Assembly (NCBI GenBank): GCA_002361875.1
Contig: DERX01000033.1
Location: 971-5,998 of the forward strand
Direction: 5' to 3'
Source: Ruminococcaceae bacterium UBA3329
GTDB lineage: Bacteria; Bacillota; Clostridia; Oscillospirales; Acutalibacteraceae
DNA length: 5,028 nucleotides
The notes below the pieces were generated by a model. It ran no database searches. It had not been told where the DNA came from and saw nothing but the letters and a program-made list of their open reading frames with translations. The position numbers and the translations under genes were made by a program. This document shows positions 1-5,028 of the stretch, piece after piece. Each line of letters starts with the position of its first letter. The first letter of the stretch is position 1.

Positions 1-2453
1 CATACCTTGAGTGTCAGGATATGTTCCGTGAAAACGGAATTTTCCGTGATGTGTATATTACAGAGCTTGAAAAGACATATATTTATGACTGCTTTGCAAA
101 TTCCGAAAAAACTTCGGACGGCAAATATAAACTTGACATTTCTCTTGATTTAACTGGCGAAACAGGCGGTCATACCGTCCTTTGCGAGCTTTATGACGGC
201 GAAAACCTTTTAGCGTCCAATGAAAATAGCGCTGAAAACAAAATGACCGTTAATTTCGGCGCAATAGATGTCAAAGAATGGAATGCGGAAGAGCCTTATA
301 CATATACTCTTTTTGTAACGCTTAAAAACGGCGATGAAACACTTTCCGTTATCAGAATGTATATAGGCTTTAAAACGGTAGAAATTAAAGAAAATATTTT
401 CTATTTCAACGGCAAGCCTATAAAAATTAAGGGTGTAAACCACCACGACACAAATGCGAAAAACGGATATGTTTTAACTCCCGAACAAATCGAGAGCGAG
501 CTTAAAACGATGAAGCACTTTAATATAAACGCTATCCGTACCTCGCACTATCCGCCTGACCCGACTCTTTTAGCTCTTGCGGATTTAATGGGCTTTTATA
601 TTGTTGACGAGGCGGATATTGAAACTCACGGTGCATTTGATTGCCGAAAGTCTGCTACGGAGCATTTTATAAGTAATAATTTGGAATGGGCGCCGAGATA
701 CATTGACAGAGTAAGCAGAATGTACCACCGTGACCGCAACCACCCGTCGGTTACTATGTGGTCACTTGGCAATGAGGCAGGCGGCTGGAGATGTCAGGAC
801 GCTTGCTACGACTTCCTTAAAGAGCAGGAAACAAAAATTCCCGTTCATTATGAAGGCGTAATCAGAACAAAGCGTACAGCTTATGATGTTATTTCCGAAA
901 TGTATCCGAGCCACAGCCATGTTGAAAAGGTCGGCAGTAAAACCGATGAGGCAAAATATAAAGACAAGCCGTTTTTTATGTGCGAATACTGCCACGCAAT
1001 GGGTGTAGGTCCCGGTGCTTTGGAAGAGTATTGGCAAAGTATTTATGCTCACGATAATCTTATGGGCGGCTGTATTTGGGAATGGGCAGACCATGCGGTT
1101 TACCACGGCAAAGACGACAAAAAATATAAGACCGAATACACATACGGCGGTGACCACGGCGAGGCAAAGCATGACAGCAATTTCTGCGTTGACGGTATGA
1201 TGTACCCCGACAAAACACCGCACACAGGCGCATTTGTCATAAAAGCTGTTTACAGACCAGTAAGAAGCAGACATGTCAGCGGAAAGTTATTTGAATTTAC
1301 CAATACAAACCGCTTTAAAAATAGCAGTTATTTGTCTGTTCGCTGGGCACAGCTTGTTAACGGCGAAGAAACGAAAAACGGCACACTTACTCTTGATATA
1401 GAACCAATGCAGAAGAAGATTTACGAAATTCCGTTTGACGAATATTCAAATACTGACGACTGCCACATAAATATTGAGTATTATGACGGTGATAACAGAG
1501 TCGGAATTGAACAGACGGTATTAAATGATGTTAAAAAGTTTATTCCGTCTGAAAACGGCATTGGAAAGGTTTCTCCCGTGCTTAATAATGACATTTTGAC
1601 TGTTGGCTTTGACGGCGGTCAAGTAAAATTTAATAAGCAGACGGGCGAAATGACCGAATACACTGTGAACGGGAAAAATTATCTGAATTCAAATCCCGCA
1701 GGCGGTAAAATCGGTTTTGTTCCTAATCTTACCCGCGCTTCTCTTGATAACGATTCCTACGGTTTCCCCAAGCCTTGGAAGCTTGCAGGGCTTTTGGACG
1801 CAAAAACCGTGCTTAAAAGCTTCAGCTATGCGGACAAATCTTATTACACCGTCGTTGCGGCGGCTTACAGCGTTAAAAAGTCGTTCAGAAAGCTTTTTGA
1901 TGTCACAGTTGTCTACACCGTTCACAGCAGCGGACTTGTGAATGTCGAATGTGTTTTGAATAAAGCGGTGTTCGGTCCGCTTGAAATTCAGCGTTTCGGT
2001 GTTACAGCGGAACTTCCGAAAGCATTTTCAAATATTGAATTTTACGGCAGAGGCTCTGACGAGAAAATGGAAAATCTCTGCGACCTTAACGACCACGCAA
2101 CCATAGGTATTTACCAAACAACGGTTGAAAAGATGCACGAGCCGTACATTATGCCGCAGGATAACGGCAACTGCGGCGGCGTTAAATATTTAAAACTTTC
2201 AGACAGCGAGGGTAGAACATTTACAGTTTACGGCGACCCGAAATTCAGCTTTTCTGCGCATAATTATACTCATTCTTCAATTGACAAAGCGAAGCACCAA
2301 GAAGAGATTGAGTATGCCGATTCAACGGTTCTTTCAATTGACGGCTTTATGCGCGGTACGGGCACAAATACCTGCGGCCCTGATACGCTTTCAAAGTATA
2401 AGGTTAAAACAGACAAAACGCTGAAATTCAAATTTGCATTTAAGGCGGAATAA
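1..2453 (+). CDS. lacZ: LacZ-type GH2 beta-galactosidase, 5'-truncated by window edge
   Basis: Hydrolyses terminal beta-D-galactosides, presumably in the cytoplasm. The frame is open to the left edge (first full codon at 3) and begins inside a motif matching E. coli LacZ near residues 195-210 (YLECQDMFR then GIFRDV), so about 200 N-terminal residues, the sugar-binding jelly-roll domain, lie outside the window. The Met codon at 21 is internal, not the start. Numbering from that Met: immunoglobulin-like domain about 13-120; TIM barrel about 121-410 with GVNHHD (138-143), RTSHYP (173-178), DEADIETHG (196-204), acid/base E252 in SLGNE, Y295 in the MYPS motif, nucleophile E322 in MCEYCHAMG, and W353. 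A linker beta-domain (about 411-515) and the C-terminal Bgal_small_N domain (about 530-810, with RASLDND and SIDGF motifs) follow. All catalytic residues are present, so it is probably active. Two LacZ ligand residues differ: N604 is Asp (D391) and W999 is Cys (C785). The C-terminus is complete, ending in TAA. Family call is very secure; natural substrate is inferred. Confidence 0.95.
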   Translation, partial: YLECQDMFRENGIFRDVYITELEKTYIYDCFANSEKTSDGKYKLDISLDLTGETGGHTVLCELYDGENLLASNENSAENKMTVNFGAIDVKEWNAEEPYTYTLFVTLKNGDETLSVIRMYIGFKTVEIKENIFYFNGKPIKIKGVNHHDTNAKNGYVLTPEQIESELKTMKHFNINAIRTSHYPPDPTLLALADLMGFYIVDEADIETHGAFDCRKSATEHFISNNLEWAPRYIDRVSRMYHRDRNHPSVTMWSLGNEAGGWRCQDACYDFLKEQETKIPVHYEGVIRTKRTAYDVISEMYPSHSHVEKVGSKTDEAKYKDKPFFMCEYCHAMGVGPGALEEYWQSIYAHDNLMGGCIWEWADHAVYHGKDDKKYKTEYTYGGDHGEAKHDSNFCVDGMMYPDKTPHTGAFVIKAVYRPVRSRHVSGKLFEFTNTNRFKNSSYLSVRWAQLVNGEETKNGTLTLDIEPMQKKIYEIPFDEYSNTDDCHINIEYYDGDNRVGIEQTVLNDVKKFIPSENGIGKVSPVLNNDILTVGFDGGQVKFNKQTGEMTEYTVNGKNYLNSNPAGGKIGFVPNLTRASLDNDSYGFPKPWKLAGLLDAKTVLKSFSYADKSYYTVVAAAYSVKKSFRKLFDVTVVYTVHSSGLVNVECVLNKAVFGPLEIQRFGVTAELPKAFSNIEFYGRGSDEKMENLCDLNDHATIGIYQTTVEKMHEPYIMPQDNGNCGGVKYLKLSDSEGRTFTVYGDPKFSFSAHNYTHSSIDKAKHQEEIEYADSTVLSIDGFMRGTGTNTCGPDTLSKYKVKTDKTLKFKFAFKAE
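2442..2448 (+). promoter_or_regulatory. Weak Shine-Dalgarno-like site for the GNAT gene
   Basis: The purine-rich AAGGCGG lies within the last codons of the beta-galactosidase gene and ends 8 bases before the ATG at 2457. Spacing suits a ribosome binding site, but the match to AGGAGG is only partial. With just three bases between the GH2 stop and this start, translational coupling is also likely. Confidence 0.4.
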
Positions 2454-2456
2454 ATT

Positions 2457-2897
2457 ATGATAGAATATAGATGGTTCGAATCAGGCGAGCTTTATGAGGA
2501 ATGTGCGGCGATTCGCAAAGAGGTTTTCTGCGACGAGCAAAAATACCCCGTTGAGGCTGAATTTGACGAGCTTGACAATGTAACTCCTCATTTGGTTGTC
2601 TATAAGGACGGCGAACCTGTCGGAACGGGCAGAATTGTTTATGTCGATGAAAATTCATGTCACATAGGCAGAATTGCGGTAAAAAAGAAGTGCAGGGGCG
2701 AGGGTCTCGGCAAAATAGTTGTTGAGGAGCTTTTGCGCCGTGTTAAAACTGAAAATATCCCCACGGTTACAATCGAGGCACAAACTCATGCAGAGGGCTT
2801 TTACAACAAATTGGGATTTAAGGCGGTAAATCACGAGGTTATTTACGATTTACACATTCCGCATTACAAAATGATTTTAAATTTTGATAAAAAATAA
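2457..2897 (+). CDS. GNAT-family N-acetyltransferase, ElaA/YjcF-like
   Basis: A 146-residue single-domain GNAT protein that should transfer an acetyl group from acetyl-CoA to an amine; the acceptor is unknown. The N-terminal segment R20-x-x-V-F-x-x-E-Q28 followed by an acidic ExDxLD stretch (35-40) is typical of the ElaA/YjcF branch. The acetyl-CoA pyrophosphate loop (motif A) is visible as IGRIAVKKKCRGEGLG at 70-85, fitting R-x-x-G-x-G at R80-G83-G85. Motif B is HAEGFYNKLGF (111-121), with Y116 at the usual general-acid position. The C-terminal PHYKM (135-139) also matches this subgroup. There is no signal peptide or membrane segment, so it is cytoplasmic. The start at 2457 is three bases past the GH2 stop and the protein begins directly with the first beta strand, so the length is normal and complete. 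It is almost certainly co-transcribed with the upstream glycosidase. Acetylation of a released sugar is not indicated by any motif; a small-molecule or protein amine is equally possible. Confidence 0.9.
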   Translation: MIEYRWFESGELYEECAAIRKEVFCDEQKYPVEAEFDELDNVTPHLVVYKDGEPVGTGRIVYVDENSCHIGRIAVKKKCRGEGLGKIVVEELLRRVKTENIPTVTIEAQTHAEGFYNKLGFKAVNHEVIYDLHIPHYKMILNFDKK

Positions 2898-2903
2898 GAA
2901 AGG

Positions 2904-2948
2904 GCGGCACAGCAAAGGAAAAGAAAATTTTCGAATTTTCTGTGCCGC
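2904..2948 (+). other. Nested intergenic stem-loop with TTCG loop
   Basis: The gap between the GNAT stop and the GH95 start contains two perfect inverted repeats read directly from the bases. The outer arms are GCGGCACAG (2904-2912) and CTGTGCCGC (2940-2948). The inner arms are AGAAAATT (2922-2929) and AATTTTCT (2934-2941), closed by a TTCG loop (2930-2933). They share two bases at 2940-2941, so the likely RNA fold is a seven-pair GC-rich base, an eleven-base left-hand bulge, and an eight-pair AU-rich upper stem; alternatively the outer pairing forms alone with a large loop. No T tract follows the right arm, so it is not a classical intrinsic terminator in the + direction. An A-rich run just before it (2887-2901) would give a T-rich tail only for a minus-strand transcript. 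A role in mRNA stability, processing, partial termination or translational control of GH95 is inferred. Confidence 0.65.
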
Positions 2949-2961
2949 ACGGCATTTAATT

Positions 2962-5028
2962 ATGAAATTGTGTTTTAATGTGCCTGCGTCAAAAATTAAG
3001 ATGAAAAATGCACTGTTTCACAGGGGCGACAGCTTTTGGGAGCAGACTTCACTGCCTCTCGGTAACGGTACAATGGGGATATCCGTTTTCGGAGATGTAA
3101 AAAAGGATATTCTTTATTTTAACAATAAAACAGTTTGGCGAGGCGGTCCTTCGCCTAAAAGACCCGATTACAACGGCGGTAACATAACTGAGCCTGACGC
3201 AGACGGAAAGCTGCCGAGGGATTATTACAAAGAAATTAAAGAGGCTTTTCTGAACGGCGAAAACGAAAAGGCACATAAGCTTTGCGACAAGCTTATAGGC
3301 AGTAACGAAACGGCAGCATACGGCGCATACATTTGCAGGGGAAAGGTTAAATTTCAATTCAGCGATATTTTATATTTCAAGGATTATTCCCGTGTCCTTG
3401 ATATGGAAAATGCCGTTTGCACCGTTTCTTATAAAGCTAAACTTTTGACCGGAAAAACGGTAACAGACAGCAGAAAATACTTTGTGTCGTATCCGGACAA
3501 TGCTTCTGTTATTGAATTTAAGCGTGAGGGCGGTCCTCTTTCATTCGGACTTGAATTTTGCGAAAGCGATGCTATTGAGAGCCGCTTTGAATATTCCGAC
3601 GGAATTTTAACGGTGTATTCTACCGTTACGGATAATTCGCTTAAATGCATTACTGCGGTAAAAATAATTACAGACGGAAAAATTTTTGCAAACGGCAGAA
3701 CGGTTAATTTTTCTGGCGGGACTTACGTTTCATTTATTGTTGCTGAGGAAACGGATTATATTGATACATATCCCGATTACCGTAAAAAAGATTTTAATGA
3801 AGCTGACATTGCAAATCAGCTGTGTCAAAAAGTCAAAAATCTTGCGGTTAAGGGAACAGACAAAATATATAATGACCATTCAGCGGATTTCTCCCGAATT
3901 TTTAACAGAGTTTCATTGAGCCTTAACGGTGACAGTGAAAAAACCGCCGACTCTTTAATTAAGAATTACGGCAACGATGCACAAAGCGACAGAAAAGCAG
4001 AGGAATTGCTTTACGGGTTCGGGCGTTATCTTCTTATGTCCTCTTCAAGAGAAACCGACATTTTACCTGCCAATTTGCAGGGCATTTGGAACTGCTCAAA
4101 CGCACCTAAATGGAGCAGCGATTTCCATTTGAATATCAATCTTCAAATGAATTATTGGCACGCCTTTTCGGGCAATATTTCGGAGTGCGCCGTTCCGCTT
4201 ATCCGTTACATAAAAGCCTTGTGCGAACCGGGCAGAGTTACGGCGAAATATTATACCGATGAAAATTGCGGAAACGGTGAGAATAACGGTTTTTTGTTCC
4301 ATACTCAAAATACGCCCTTTGGCTGGACTTGCCCTGGGTGGGACTTCAACTGGGGCTGGTCGCCTGCGGCTGTTCCGTGGATTCTTCACAACTGCTTTGA
4401 ATATTATGAATATACAACCGATTTAAATGTGCTGAAAAATGATATTTACCCAATGCTGAGGGAAACTGCCGAGTATTTCAGCAGGCTTCTTGTGAAGAGC
4501 GGCGAAAGGCTTGTAACATACCCCTGTTTTTCACCTGAGCACGGTCCGAGGACTATGGGAAATACTTATGAGCAGGCACTTATTTGGCAGCTTTACGACG
4601 ATGCTGTGAAGAGTGCAAAGGCACTTTCCTGTGACGATGATTTATGCGAAAAGTGGCTCGACATTCAGTCAAAACTCAAGCCTTATGAAATAGGCGAGGA
4701 CGGGCAAATTAAAGAGTGGTATCACGAAAGAAAGCTCGGTGAAATCGGGCAGAAGAACCACAGGCATATGTCGCATCTTTTGGGACTTTTCCCGTGTAAT
4801 GTGATGAATAAGGAAAAAGACCCTGAGCTCATAGAAGCCGCAATCGTTTCAATGAACGACAGAGGGGACAAGAGCACAGGCTGGTCAATGGGTCAAAAAA
4901 TCAATTCGTGGGCAAGAACGGGCGATGGCAACCGTGCGCACAAGCTGATTTCGGATTTATTTAAAAACGGTATTTTCCCGAATTTCTTTGACTACCATCC
5001 GCCGTTCCAGATTGACGGCAATTTCGGC
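2962..5028 (+). CDS. GH95 glycosidase, predicted alpha-L-fucosidase, 3'-truncated by window edge
   Basis: Predicted to remove alpha-1,2-linked L-fucose from galactose by inversion. The frame is open for 689 codons to the window end with no stop; about 100 residues are probably missing, since GH95 proteins are usually about 750-800 residues. The N-terminal beta-sandwich (about 1-290) carries SLPLGNGTMG (31-40). A linker leads to the (alpha/alpha)6 barrel from about 325, with LPANLQGIWN (368-377), HLNINLQMNYW (389-399), the NTPFGWTCPGW loop (450-460), SPEHGP (524-529), HRHMSHLLGLFP, and PPFQIDGNFG at the edge. By alignment from memory to Bifidobacterium AfcA, N391 and N393 match N421 and N423, E526 the general acid E566, and D685 the D766 of the base system. 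H389 matches AfcA H419, linked to fucose rather than L-galactose preference. The start at 2962 is favoured over the Met at 3001 because KLCFNVPAS resembles the usual GH95 opening. No signal peptide and 17 cysteines point to the cytoplasm. No good ribosome binding site precedes the ATG. Confidence 0.92.
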   Translation, partial: MKLCFNVPASKIKMKNALFHRGDSFWEQTSLPLGNGTMGISVFGDVKKDILYFNNKTVWRGGPSPKRPDYNGGNITEPDADGKLPRDYYKEIKEAFLNGENEKAHKLCDKLIGSNETAAYGAYICRGKVKFQFSDILYFKDYSRVLDMENAVCTVSYKAKLLTGKTVTDSRKYFVSYPDNASVIEFKREGGPLSFGLEFCESDAIESRFEYSDGILTVYSTVTDNSLKCITAVKIITDGKIFANGRTVNFSGGTYVSFIVAEETDYIDTYPDYRKKDFNEADIANQLCQKVKNLAVKGTDKIYNDHSADFSRIFNRVSLSLNGDSEKTADSLIKNYGNDAQSDRKAEELLYGFGRYLLMSSSRETDILPANLQGIWNCSNAPKWSSDFHLNINLQMNYWHAFSGNISECAVPLIRYIKALCEPGRVTAKYYTDENCGNGENNGFLFHTQNTPFGWTCPGWDFNWGWSPAAVPWILHNCFEYYEYTTDLNVLKNDIYPMLRETAEYFSRLLVKSGERLVTYPCFSPEHGPRTMGNTYEQALIWQLYDDAVKSAKALSCDDDLCEKWLDIQSKLKPYEIGEDGQIKEWYHERKLGEIGQKNHRHMSHLLGLFPCNVMNKEKDPELIEAAIVSMNDRGDKSTGWSMGQKINSWARTGDGNRAHKLISDLFKNGIFPNFFDYHPPFQIDGNFG

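Noticed and set aside
21..23. ATG at 21 as the start of the GH2 gene
   Set aside because: The same frame is open to the window edge and the codons before it (YLECQD) match the conserved LacZ motif containing the sodium-binding Asp, so the Met is internal.
762..1274. A 170-codon open frame on the minus strand inside the beta-galactosidase gene
   Set aside because: It lies opposite the best-conserved GH2 catalytic barrel, its translation is a hydrophobic and cysteine-rich mix resembling no family I know, and it is explained as a shadow of the real coding frame.
2849..2877. Possible promoter ahead of GH95, using TTTACA at 2849-2854 as a -35 box
   Set aside because: No sequence close to TATAAT occurs at a 16-18 base spacing, so an internal promoter is not supported.
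2904..2960. Intrinsic terminator after the acetyltransferase gene
   Set aside because: The hairpin is strong, but the bases after its right arm (ACGGCATTTAATT) are not a T tract; listed instead as a stem-loop of unknown role.
3049..3357. Minus-strand open frame of 102 codons over the 5' part of the GH95 gene
   Set aside because: The + strand frame carries clear GH95 motifs throughout; the antisense translation has no recognisable domain.
3686..3919. A + strand open frame of 77 codons in another phase within the GH95 gene
   Set aside because: Fully nested in the GH95 frame with no ribosome binding site or domain; no frameshift is implied because the GH95 frame continues unbroken.
4096..4389. 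Minus-strand open frame of 97 codons over the GH95 catalytic region
   Set aside because: Opposite the invariant LQGIWN and NINLQMNYW motifs; a by-product of their codons.

Overview
The window looks like a stretch of a chromosomal carbohydrate-utilisation locus from a low-to-moderate-GC anaerobic Firmicute, probably a clostridial gut or rumen bacterium. I infer this from the A/T-rich third positions, the TAA stops, the cysteine-rich proteins without signal peptides, and the character of the glycosidases. The taxonomy is inference only. All three genes lie on the + strand and coding density is very high.

Layout. Positions 1-2453 hold the 3' four-fifths of a LacZ-type GH2 beta-galactosidase, whose first roughly 200 residues lie upstream of the window. 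Three bases after its stop, 2457-2897 encode a small GNAT-fold acetyltransferase of the ElaA/YjcF kind. A 64-base gap (2898-2961) follows and is largely filled by a strong nested inverted repeat with a TTCG loop. From 2962 to the window end runs a GH95 enzyme, predicted alpha-L-fucosidase. It is cut off by the window edge at its catalytic-base motif and has no stop codon inside the window.

How they fit together. Neither glycosidase shows sign of export: the GH95 start is visible and has no signal peptide, and LacZ-type enzymes are normally cytoplasmic. A reasonable model is intracellular trimming of imported fucosylated oligosaccharides. GH95 would remove a terminal alpha-1,2-fucose (or a related L-sugar) and GH2 would then remove the exposed beta-galactose. 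Candidate sources are fucosylated xyloglucan side chains and host H-antigen or milk-type glycans. No transporter or regulator is in the window to choose between them. The acetyltransferase has no obvious role in this pathway and may be a passenger in the operon.

I found no RNA genes, CRISPR array, mobile element, phage gene or clearly novel system. The points most worth a second look are the intergenic hairpin, the GNAT gene between two glycosidases, and the active-site residues that bear on the specificity of the two enzymes.
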